DNA of 64,000 nucleotides from contig UQZA01000007.1 in assembly GCA_900545515.1 (NCBI GenBank), forward strand, positions 1 through 64,000, given 5' to 3'. A model generated the notes under the pieces. It did no database searches and was not told the DNA's origin. It saw only the letters and a program-made list of their open reading frames with translations. The DNA comes from an uncultured Eubacteriales bacterium (lineage in GTDB: Bacteria; Bacillota; Clostridia; Oscillospirales; Oscillospiraceae). The position numbers and the translations under genes were made by a program. Below are positions 16,627 through 25,600 of this stretch, piece after piece; the first letter of the stretch is position 1; the number at the start of each line of letters is the position of its first letter.

Positions 16627-18492
16627 ATGAAAAAACAAGTGGACTTTTTATCCGGGCTTCCTATGACCATGCTGGGGGGTGTATTCCTGCTCCTCAGCTT
16701 TGTGCTACCGCGCGTGGGCATTGCGCTTCCCATAGACCCAGCGTGGATCACGGTAATCGTCAGCGGCATTCCCCTGTTGTACCTTGCGGTCTGGCGAATC
16801 CTTCACAATCCCGGAATCAGCAAGATCTCCTCTGCCCTGCTCATCACCATTGCCATGTTTGCAGCAATCGCCATCGGAGATTTATTTGCAGCCGGAGAGG
16901 TGGCGTGGATTATGGCCATCGGCGCCATTTTGGAAGATATGACCACAAACCGCGCCAGAAAAGGCCTCAAAAAGTGGATCCATCTGACCCCCACCCAAGG
17001 CCGGAGAATCCGGGGCGGAGAGGAAGAGCTGGTCTCGCCGGAGCAAATCCAAACCGGTGATATTCTGCGCATCCTGCCTGGCGAAACCGTCCCTGTAGAC
17101 GGCGTCATCATCCGGGGAGAGACCTCCGTGGATCAGTCCATCCTCACTGGCGAGTCCCTTCCCCTGGACAAGGGACCTGGCGAGGAGGTGTTCTGCGGCA
17201 CCATCAACCGCTTTGGGTCCATTGACATCCGGGCAACCAAGGTAGGCGAGGACAGCTCCCTGCAAAAGCTGATTCGCATGGTGCAGGAGGCCGAAAAGAA
17301 GCAGGCCCCCATGCAGCGCATTGCAGACCGGTGTGCAAGCTGGCTGGTACCGGCCGCCCTGTTGATTGCAATCGCCACGGGACTCATCAAGCAGGATCTG
17401 ATTCCGGCGGTGACCGTTCTGGTGGTGTTCTGTCCCTGCGCCCTGGTATTGGCGACCCCCACCGCCATTATGGCAGCCATTGGACAGGCCACCAAGTACG
17501 GCGTAATCATCAAATCCGGTGAAGCGCTGGAAAACATGGGCAAAACAGATACCATTGCCTTTGACAAAACCGGAACTCTGACCTATGGCCGCCTGGAGGT
17601 CAGCGACATTATACCCCTCCAGGAGGGGTTGGACGAAAGGACCCTCCTGTCCCTTGCAGCCTCTGCTGAAGCCAAAAGCGAGCACCCCCTGGGAAAATCC
17701 ATTGTGGCCTGTGCAAAAGAGCAAGCCCTTCCCATTGCAGAATCCACAGACTTTCAAATGGTGGCCGGGAAAGGAATCCGGGCCCAGGTTGCCGGGCGAA
17801 ACCTGCTCTGCGGCCATGAGAAATACCTGACGGAAAACGGCGTCGTGATCGGATCCGCCATTCTAGCTAAATTGGAGCACCTGCGCACCCAAGGCAAAGC
17901 ATCCGTCCTGTTGGCTGAGGGAGCACGCTGCCTCGGCATTCTGGCCATGTCCGACGTCCTGCGTCCGGAAGCCAAGGCCATGGTAGAGCAGCTCGCCGCC
18001 ATGCATGTCAGCACCGTATTGCTAACCGGAGACAGTCAAGCCGCTGCCCATTACTTTGCCAGCCGTACCGGTATTTCGACGGTCCGGGCTCAACTCCTGC
18101 CAGGGGAAAAGGTATCGTGCATCACACAGCTACAAGAAGCGGGGCAGAGCGTATGCATGATTGGCGACGGCGTCAATGACGCGCCGGCTCTGAAAACCGC
18201 CAGCGTCGGCGTGGCCATGGGCAGTATGGGTAGTGATATTGCCGTGGAAGCGGCAGACATTGCCCTGATGAATGATGATATTTCCAAAATTCCCTACCTG
18301 AAGCGTCTTTCCAACGCCACGGTGAAGACCATCCGGCTCAGCATCTCCATGTCCATGCTCATCAACCTGATCGCTGTCACCCTCTCTGTACTGGGCCTCC
18401 TGAATCCCACCACCGGCGCATTGGTCCATAACGCCGGGTCCTGTTTTGTGGTGCTCATTGCGGCGCTCCTGTATGACCGAAAATTCCAGTGA
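16627..18492 (+). CDS. P1B-type heavy-metal transporting ATPase
   Basis: A 621-residue membrane pump that should export soft or transition metal ions using ATP. Order: four N-terminal membrane segments (~10-105), actuator domain with TGES (174-177), then two membrane segments with the metal-binding CPC (269-271). The phosphorylation site DKTGT follows (Asp313), then the P1B-specific HP pair (353-354), GDGVND (513-518) and two final membrane helices. No N-terminal heavy-metal-associated domain is present, so it is shorter than CopA/ZntA. CPC fits Cu, Zn, Cd or Pb; the metal cannot be fixed from sequence. TTTAGGAGGAAACAGC precedes the ATG. The divergent TetR-family gene is the likely regulator. 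Confidence 0.9.
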   Translation: MKKQVDFLSGLPMTMLGGVFLLLSFVLPRVGIALPIDPAWITVIVSGIPLLYLAVWRILHNPGISKISSALLITIAMFAAIAIGDLFAAGEVAWIMAIGAILEDMTTNRARKGLKKWIHLTPTQGRRIRGGEEELVSPEQIQTGDILRILPGETVPVDGVIIRGETSVDQSILTGESLPLDKGPGEEVFCGTINRFGSIDIRATKVGEDSSLQKLIRMVQEAEKKQAPMQRIADRCASWLVPAALLIAIATGLIKQDLIPAVTVLVVFCPCALVLATPTAIMAAIGQATKYGVIIKSGEALENMGKTDTIAFDKTGTLTYGRLEVSDIIPLQEGLDERTLLSLAASAEAKSEHPLGKSIVACAKEQALPIAESTDFQMVAGKGIRAQVAGRNLLCGHEKYLTENGVVIGSAILAKLEHLRTQGKASVLLAEGARCLGILAMSDVLRPEAKAMVEQLAAMHVSTVLLTGDSQAAAHYFASRTGISTVRAQLLPGEKVSCITQLQEAGQSVCMIGDGVNDAPALKTASVGVAMGSMGSDIAVEAADIALMNDDISKIPYLKRLSNATVKTIRLSISMSMLINLIAVTLSVLGLLNPTTGALVHNAGSCFVVLIAALLYDRKFQ

Positions 18493-18606
18493 TGAAAACA
18501 CATGATCTGTAAGACCCCGCTCCCATTTGCGCTTCGGGCATCCTCAGACAAGTGAGAGGTCTATACTCTGTATCATCCCAACGCTTTGCCCGCAGTCGCA
18601 AAAATG

Positions 18607-18646
18607 GCGGGTGGCCCAAGCCTCACTCGGGCCACCCGCTTTTTTT
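18607..18646 (+). terminator. Terminator downstream of the P1B ATPase
   Basis: A perfect 11-bp stem GCGGGTGGCCC/GGGCCACCCGC (18607-18617 with 18629-18639) is followed by seven T residues. It is a textbook intrinsic terminator 115 nt after the ATPase stop. Confidence 0.93.
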
Positions 18647-18668
18647 AAATTGATCATAGGTGGTAACT

Positions 18669-18800
18669 TCAGAATTTCTCCCAGTAGCGCATGATGATGG
18701 CGGCAATCTGCACCCGAGTGGCAGTCCCCTTCGGATTCAACCGGCTCCTGCTGTTGAAATAGTAATCCTTCAAATTCTTACAGTTATAGAAGGCATGTGC
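18669..18800 (-). pseudogene. Remnant of an SLH-domain surface protein
   Basis: Read on the minus strand, the frame ending at TGA 18671-18669 encodes the C-terminal end of an SLH domain: SRSRLNPKGTATRVQIAAII and then MRYWEKF-stop. This closely parallels the C-termini of the subtilase and GH85 proteins here. Upstream (18800-18900) coding potential continues in other frames and no start or full SLH copy is present. It therefore looks like a decayed or truncated gene. The rest of the 18493-18950 interval holds only the terminator and this remnant. Confidence 0.65.
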
Positions 18801-18950
18801 ACCAATGCAGCAAACACATTGCCGTCAATTTGGGGGTTGATTCCCCACCAGGCCGGCAGTACAATAAGAGGGAATCTGAACCGCCCAGGAGATATCCCAT
18901 AGGCTGACATGCTAGTCGTTTGGATACCTGCCGTGAAAGGAGGAATTTTC

Positions 18951-19610
18951 ATGCCCCAGTCTGATTCCGCCACTCTGGACCTGTTTGAGAACTACCAGGA
19001 CTACCTGGCTCTGCAGCACCTGTACCAGGCCGCTCTGAAGCAGCTGCAAATGAAATTTGAGGTTCTGAACGATGAATTTCAGATTCGCACCGGACGGAGC
19101 CCCATCCATCACATCGAGACCCGGCTGAAGTCCACAGCCAGCATCCTGGCCAAGCTGCAAAAGAGGGGCTGTGAGGTCACTCTGGATTCCGCCAAACAGA
19201 ACATCAACGATCTGGCCGGTGTGCGGGTGGTGTGCGGCTACATTGACGATGTGTATGCCGTGGCAGAGATGCTGCTGCGCCAGTCGGATGTCCGCCTGGT
19301 AAAGCGGCAGGACTACATTCAGGCCCCCAATTTCAACGGCTACCGCAGTCTGCACCTGGATATTCAGATCCCCATCTATCTCTCGGATCACACGGAGCAC
19401 GTCAATGTGGAGGTGCAATTGCGTACCGTAGCCATGGACTTCTGGGCCAGTTTAGAGCATGACCTGCGGTATAAGTCCCAGAAGGATATCCCCCCGCACA
19501 TCTGCCAGGAGATGTGGGACGCCGCCCAGGCCATCTCCGCCATTGACCTGCAAATGCAAAGCATATACAAGGAGATCCAGAGTCTTCCCGACAAACAAGA
19601 AAAGGAGTAA
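18951..19610 (+). CDS. Small alarmone synthetase (RelP/RelQ-type GTP pyrophosphokinase)
   Basis: A 219-residue single-domain (p)ppGpp synthetase that transfers pyrophosphate from ATP to GDP/GTP. It has the RelA/SpoT synthetase core without hydrolase or regulatory domains. Key segments: HHIETRLKSTASI, INDLAGVRVVC with the Mg-binding Asp, NGYRSLHLDI and VEVQLRTVAMDFWASLEHDL. ATG 18951 follows AAAGGAGG at ideal distance. An in-frame ATG at 18909 lacks a ribosome site. The next gene (S9 peptidase) starts 7 nt after the stop and shares the transcript. Confidence 0.92.
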   Translation: MPQSDSATLDLFENYQDYLALQHLYQAALKQLQMKFEVLNDEFQIRTGRSPIHHIETRLKSTASILAKLQKRGCEVTLDSAKQNINDLAGVRVVCGYIDDVYAVAEMLLRQSDVRLVKRQDYIQAPNFNGYRSLHLDIQIPIYLSDHTEHVNVEVQLRTVAMDFWASLEHDLRYKSQKDIPPHICQEMWDAAQAISAIDLQMQSIYKEIQSLPDKQEKE

Positions 19611-19617
19611 TGCTACC

Positions 19618-21603
19618 ATGGATCAGCTGCAACTAACCGACTTCCTGCGCTACCGCTTCCTGGCTCAGCCCAAGTTTGCCCCGGATGGCCAGCGGGCCGC
19701 CTTCACTGTCACCAACTGCAACGAGGAGGAGAACTGCTACGAAACCCGTCTCTGGCTCTGGGAAGCAGGCCGCCTGCGCCAGCTCACAGATCTGGGCAAG
19801 GAATCCCGGTTCTTCTGGGAGGACAATACCCATCTGCTCTTCCCTGCCGTCCGGAGCAAGGCTGAGCAGAAGCGCCAGGAGGCCAAAGAGGAATTCACCA
19901 GCTTCTACCGCCTGGATGTCACTGGCGGCGAGGCAACCCACGCCTTTACCCTCCCCTTTGCCGCCGGGACCCTTTACCACGTCGCCGGCCCCCGGTATCT
20001 GGCGGAGGGCAGCATCGACGCCGCCTGGCCGGACTATTACCAGATGGACCAGGCCGGACGGGAAGCCGTGGCCAAGGCCTACCAGGAAAACCAGGACTAT
20101 GAGGTGCTGGACGAAATTCCCTTCTGGTTCAATGGCCAGAATTTTGTGAACAAAAAGCGCAACGCCCTCTTTGCCTGCAACATCGAAACCGGCGAGGTCC
20201 ATCGCCTGACGGAGCCCCTGTTCAGCCTGGATTCCCTGGCCATGGTGGGAGAAACCGCCTACTTCCTGGGGGAGGCTTACGAGGCAAAGCCCTCGGAGCA
20301 CAGCAGTCTGTGGGTTCTGGAGGGGGATGCCCTTCGGTGCCTCAATCCCAAGCTTCCCACTTTGGGCGGCCAGCTGTTGGCAGTAGGCGGAAAGCTCCTG
20401 CTCTTAGGCTCTGAGGGCCTGCGTCACGGTCTGAATGAAAATGACTATGTTTATACCATTGACACCGAAACGGGCTGCCTGAGCCTGCTCCGGGCCGAAG
20501 AGGAAAATATGTACAGCAGCGTGGGCAGCGACTGCCGTTACGGCGGCGGAGAGCCCCGGCAGGCCCGGGGAGAGGAGCTCTTCCACCTGACCACCCGGTG
20601 GGGCAATTCCCATCTGTACCGCCTGTCCCCCGACGGAAGCAGCCACCCTGTAGTGACCAAAGACGGCAGCATCGACTCCTTCGCCGTCAGCCCTGCAACC
20701 AACACCATTTTGCTGGTGGCCATGTTTGACTGCAAGCTCCAGGAGCTCTATACATATGACCTGGCCTCCGGCAACCTCCAGCAGGTGAGCCACTTCAACG
20801 ACGCCTGCCTGGCAGGGAAGTATGTGGCCCAGCCCCAGGCCCTGCGTCTGGAAAGCTGCGGCCTGGAGGTGGAAGGCTGGGTCCTGCTGCCCAAGGACTT
20901 TGACCCCAGCAAATCCTATCCCGCTGTTTTGGATATCCACGGCGGCCCCAAAACCGTCTACGGGCCGGTGTTTTACCACGAGATGCAGCTCTGGGCCAAC
21001 CGGGGTTACTTTGTCTTCTTCTGCAACCCCATAGGCTCCGACGGCCGGGGCAACCGGTTTGCGGACATCCGTGGCCACTATGGAGAGACGGACTACCGCA
21101 ACCTCATGGACTTCACTGACGCAGTCCTGGCCCGGTATCCTCAGATCGACCGGAAGCGGCTGGCTGTCACTGGCGGCTCCTATGGCGGATTTATGACCAA
21201 CTGGATCATTGGACACACAGACCGGTTCGCCTGCGCCGCCTCCCAGCGCTCCATCTCCAACTGGCTCAGCTTCTACGGCGTGTCCGACATTGGCTACCGC
21301 TTCGCCACGGACCAGTGCGACGGCAACCCCTTCGACAGCCCGGAGCAGCTGTGGGCTCACTCTCCCCTGCGCTACGCCAAGTCCGCCGTGACCCCCACCC
21401 TCTTTATCCACTCTGACGAGGATCACCGGTGCCCCATGGCTGAGGGAATGCAGATGTACACCGCCCTGGTGGACCGGGGCGTTCCCGCCCGGCTGTGCTA
21501 CTTCCGGGGAGAAAACCATGAGCTCTCCCGCTCCGGCAAGCCCAAGCACCGCGTCCGCCGTCTGACGGAAATCACCGACTGGATCGAGCGCTACACGAAG
21601 TAA
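19618..21603 (+). CDS. S9-family prolyl oligopeptidase-like peptidase
   Basis: A 661-residue serine peptidase, probably cytoplasmic as no signal peptide is visible. The N-terminal two thirds should form a beta-propeller, with a typical opening LTDFLRYRFLAQPKFAPDG. The C-terminal alpha/beta-hydrolase domain has nucleophile Ser521 in GGSYGGFMTN, Asp602 in HSDEDHRCP and His634 in GENHEL. This resembles acylaminoacyl-peptidase/dipeptidyl-peptidase-like enzymes (S9C) that trim short peptides. AAAGGAG at the end of the alarmone synthetase gene serves ATG 19618. The exact substrate is unknown. Confidence 0.9.
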   Translation: MDQLQLTDFLRYRFLAQPKFAPDGQRAAFTVTNCNEEENCYETRLWLWEAGRLRQLTDLGKESRFFWEDNTHLLFPAVRSKAEQKRQEAKEEFTSFYRLDVTGGEATHAFTLPFAAGTLYHVAGPRYLAEGSIDAAWPDYYQMDQAGREAVAKAYQENQDYEVLDEIPFWFNGQNFVNKKRNALFACNIETGEVHRLTEPLFSLDSLAMVGETAYFLGEAYEAKPSEHSSLWVLEGDALRCLNPKLPTLGGQLLAVGGKLLLLGSEGLRHGLNENDYVYTIDTETGCLSLLRAEEENMYSSVGSDCRYGGGEPRQARGEELFHLTTRWGNSHLYRLSPDGSSHPVVTKDGSIDSFAVSPATNTILLVAMFDCKLQELYTYDLASGNLQQVSHFNDACLAGKYVAQPQALRLESCGLEVEGWVLLPKDFDPSKSYPAVLDIHGGPKTVYGPVFYHEMQLWANRGYFVFFCNPIGSDGRGNRFADIRGHYGETDYRNLMDFTDAVLARYPQIDRKRLAVTGGSYGGFMTNWIIGHTDRFACAASQRSISNWLSFYGVSDIGYRFATDQCDGNPFDSPEQLWAHSPLRYAKSAVTPTLFIHSDEDHRCPMAEGMQMYTALVDRGVPARLCYFRGENHELSRSGKPKHRVRRLTEITDWIERYTK

Positions 21604-21656
21604 AACCAATGGGCCGCCTGTTGTAAAATCACTTCTCTGCAAATTTTGTCTAGTAT

Positions 21657-21700
21657 AAAAGGGGAAGAAACCACAGCTTTTTGTGATTTCTTCCCTTTTA
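21657..21700. terminator. Bidirectional terminator between S9 peptidase and rsmE
   Basis: AAAAGGGGAAGAAA (21657-21670) pairs with TTTCTTCCCTTTT (21688-21700). The A/T ends give a T-tract in either direction between convergent genes. Confidence 0.8.
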
Positions 21701-21772
21701 TCAGCTTTTGGCTCAGGCGTTTTCAAATTGTATTTTGCAGCAGACGCAAAATATGTACTCGCGCACCGCCTC

Positions 21773-22507
21773 TTAGAACTCTCCCGCGGCAAACATCACC
21801 GCAGCCAGAGCGCACAAAGGGGCGGTTTCGCATCGCAGGATCCGGCGGCCCAGACTGCAAATTTCCAAGCCGGCTTGCCTGGCCTGGGCCACCTCCTCCG
21901 GCTCCAGGCCTCCCTCCGGCCCTGTGACCAGGCTGACAGAGGCAAAACCCGGTTTCTGTCCCAGGGCCATAGAAAGGGTGTTCCCCGCTTCATTTTCATA
22001 AAACAGGATGGGCAGCTCCGCCTTGGCCGCCTCCGCCAGGGCGGCGGCGTAGCTGGGCAGCACCGTGACCCGGGGAATCCGTCCCCGGCCGGACTGCTCC
22101 GCCGCCGAAGCCGCAATTTTCCGCCACCTGTCCAGCTTTTTTTCCAAGGCTCGTTCCTCCGGTCTGGATACGCACCGGGCTGTGGGGAACGTGATGATTT
22201 CCGTAGCCCCCAGCTCCGTGGCCTTCTGAATCACATGCTCCAGCTTGTCCGCCTTGGGAAAGGCCATGAAAATCCGCACCGGAACCACCGCCTCTCCCTG
22301 GGAGTTCCCCCAATGGTGGGCTACCAGACTCACCTGGCCGGGGCTCACATCGCTGACCGTGCAATTGCACTCCCGCCCCTGCCCATCGCAAACCGTAACC
22401 ATGTCCCCTGTTTTCAGCCGCAGTACCTTGGCGTGAGCTGCATTTTCCCCGGTGAGTACCAGGAAGCTCTCCCCCATCTCTTCCGGCGAAACAAAAAAAC
22501 GCGTCAT
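21773..22507 (-). CDS. rsmE: 16S rRNA (uracil-1498-N3)-methyltransferase
   Basis: A 244-residue SPOUT-class methyltransferase that modifies U1498 in the decoding region of 16S rRNA using SAM. The N-terminal PUA-like domain (MTRFFVSPEE to about residue 70) is followed by the knotted domain with LVTGPEGGLEPEEV and LGRRILRCETAPL, the family's SAM-binding signatures. Length is normal. ATG 22507 follows GGAGGAAGGG. It is downstream of and co-oriented with the GH85 gene but separated from it by a strong terminator. Convergent with the S9 peptidase. Confidence 0.95.
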   Translation of the reverse strand: MTRFFVSPEEMGESFLVLTGENAAHAKVLRLKTGDMVTVCDGQGRECNCTVSDVSPGQVSLVAHHWGNSQGEAVVPVRIFMAFPKADKLEHVIQKATELGATEIITFPTARCVSRPEERALEKKLDRWRKIAASAAEQSGRGRIPRVTVLPSYAAALAEAAKAELPILFYENEAGNTLSMALGQKPGFASVSLVTGPEGGLEPEEVAQARQAGLEICSLGRRILRCETAPLCALAAVMFAAGEF

Positions 22508-22640
22508 ATTCCCTTCCTCCCATTCGTTTCCCCCATTGTAGCAAAACCTCCCCTGCCGCGCAAGTGTCCGGCAAAGATTCTGCATAGCAAACCCATGAAC
22601 GGGTGCTTCCCAACAACCCTGAAAAATGCCCTACGCGGGC

Positions 22641-22673
22641 AAAAATGGGACCCGGATGCTTGGTCCGGGTCCC
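22641..22673 (-). terminator. Terminator of the GH85 gene
   Basis: A 10-bp GC-rich stem (22673-22664 with 22656-22647) is followed on the minus strand by a T-run (22645-22641). Confidence 0.85.
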
Positions 22674-22690
22674 GGGGGAGATTTGGAAAA

Positions 22691-25600
22691 TCAGAATGTC
22701 TTGGCGTAGCGCATAATCACAGTCGCTACCTGTGCACGGGTTGCCGTACCCTTGGGCTGCAGGGTCTTTGCTGTCACACCCACGATCAACTCGTTGGCCA
22801 CGGCCCAAGCCATAGCGTCCTTGGCAAATGTGCTGACCTTGCCGGCATCTTCAAAGCCGGACAGGCCGGCCTCCTGGCTCATATCCACACCGTTCTTCTC
22901 AGCAAAGCGGTACAGGAAAGTCGCCATCTGCTCACGGGTGATGTCGCTGTCTGGCCCAAAGGCAGTGTCGGTCATGCCCTTGGCAATCCCATTCTGATAG
23001 GCCCACACCACAGCATCCGCAAAGTAGCGGCCTTCCGCCACATCGGTGAAGGGCGCAGTCCCTTCCACAGCGGGAGAGTTGGCCATCCGGTAGAGGATGG
23101 TAACCATCTGTCCGCGGGTTAGATTCATATTGGGGCTGAAGACGTTGGCGTCGGTGCCAATCATCAGGCACTTAGCAGTCACATAGTTCACTGCCTCGTA
23201 GTACCAAGCATCGGAGGATACATCCACATAACCAGCGGGCTTCACCAGAATCTGCATGGTCTGCAGGGTATTCTTCAGGCCCTTCTTAAAGGAGACTTCA
23301 AATGTGCCGCCTTTCGCCGTGTCAAAGGTGCCTTCATAGTCTCTCACAGCATTGCTGGCGGCATAAAGCTCCAGCTCCTGGAAGCGGATGGCGCCCCAGG
23401 GCGTGTCGCCGTAGCCCATGTTGACCTTCAGGCGGTAAACCTGAGCCTCGGGAGCAGCATTCTCCAGCTCCTGATCTACAATGGCATCCTGGTTATCGGT
23501 TACGTGAGCGATGGTGGTCCAGTTGGCGTCATTGCCCAGGATGGCAGCATCGGTTTTGCCCTCAGAGACCAGGAACTCTTCCTCTGTCATGCCCAGCGCC
23601 TCAGTGTTCAGAACCTGCAGCTCAAAGTCCAGGGTGTTGAACTCCTTGGGCTCGTTGTTGGCCTGGGCATGGACGGTCACCCAGCGGCCCACCTGCACAG
23701 GCTCTTTCGTGACAAAGGCAGTCCAGCCGCTGGCTGCGCCGGTGCACCACTTGGAGGAGTAGGAGCCGTCAAAGAGCATGCTACCGGTCTCGCCGGCGTT
23801 CTCGCCAGTGACACCCAGAACCTCCGCATCCTTAGCCCGGTTGGTTGCCACATCCACCAGTTCATCGGGCTGCTTGGGCTCATTGATAAACGTGCCCTTT
23901 TCGTCCCGAATCTCCACATACACCTTGCTGGGCACGGTGCACAGGCCGGCGGCATCGTAATCCTCGGCAATCCAGTCCGCCTCCACAATGGAGGAGTACA
24001 GGGTGCCGCGCACCGTAGTAGCGCTCTTATAGATGTCCTCAAAGTAGTCCATGGTGCGGATCTCGCCAGAGTTCTGCTGGAGCTCCAAAGTCTCGGGCAG
24101 GGCAGCATAGAAGATCTCAGGCCGCTGGCCATCGAACTTCAAGCTGGCAATGGCCTTGAGGCCGTCCACCAGCGCCCGCTCCGGGGTCTTCTCGGACAGG
24201 TCAAACTTGCTGCCGGAGATATCGAAGGTGTCCATTGCCGTGTAAGCGGCAGCCTCATCGGCGGCCAGCACGGCCAGGTTGCTGTTGTTGCCATAGAAAT
24301 GGGTCAGCTTGTTCATACCTTCGATGGAGAATTTAGCCATCTGGGTGCCGGTCAGCACCAGGGTCTGGAGCTCGGTCAGGTTCTCTACCTTCACCGTCAA
24401 ATCCTGGGTGTCATTGAGGTACAGGGTGGTAAGCCCAGCGCAGTCAGACAGGTCCAGGACCGCCAGCTTGGCAAGGCCGACAATGGCGTTCTCTTCCACC
24501 TGAGCCAGCTTGCTGTTTTCAGCCAGATTCAGCTCTTCCAGATTGCCGGGCAGCACACCGGCAGCCAGGCTGGTGAGCTGGATGTTCTTCGCGGTGAGCT
24601 TTTTCAGGTTGGTCAGGGAAACCAGAGGGGCAAGGTCAGAGACCTTCGTGCCGGAGATATCCAGCTCGGTCACACTGACCAGCAGGTACATACCAGTCAG
24701 ATCCTGAATCTCCAGACCGGACAGATCCAGCGCGCCGGTCAGAGAAACCAGGTCGCCGTAGGTGTCGCCACCAGCCTTCTCGAAGAGAGCCTTGCGGAGA
24801 ACCTCATCGGGGATGAGCTCAGCGGGGATTTGTTCATCCAGGTCTACCACCTGACCATTCTGGAACCGGAAGGTCACAGGGGTGGACAGGTTGCCATACA
24901 TATCCTCCACCACCACAGAGGCCAGCTTCAGGCCCTCGGGCATGGCGATGTTATAAAGCTTGGAGCCGGAGTGACGGGCATAGGTGGTGGTCACGCCGTC
25001 CATGGTCAGATGCAGCTGGTACCAATCCTCCACGCTGGGGGTGGTGAGGCTGAATTTGCCGCCATCGGCATGGACCCGCACCTCGCCATCGTAGGGTTCG
25101 GAGTAGTTGTCCGCCAGCTCGCCAAAGTAGTTCACAGCGGAGCCGGCGCTGGTGGTGAGGGTCAGCAGATACCGGCTGGCGTCCTCGGTGCCAGTTTCCA
25201 GAGTGACGGTCTTCACACCCTTGTCCACGGTGACAGCAGCGGGAGCCGTGCGGTCACTGTACCAATAGTTCATCTCCACATTCACCCAGTCAAAGCCAGC
25301 CTCGGGCTCTTCCCAGGTCACGACCAGCTGGCCGTTCTGGCTCACAGTCCGGACGTTGAAGACGTTACCGGTGGTATCAAAGTCCACATAGGCAGCTTCG
25401 CTCTCGGAGCCGTCAGCGCCAACAGCGTACAGGTTGAAGCCAACCACATGCTCCCGGTCTTCCAGGTTCTGGATGTACAGGTTATCCGCATAAGCGCCGG
25501 TGACAAACTTCTGGGAGCCGTCGGCATATACAGCATACACACGGTACAGCTTCACGGTGTCGTAGTCCTCGTCCAGGGTCCAGGACAGCTCGATTTCGCC

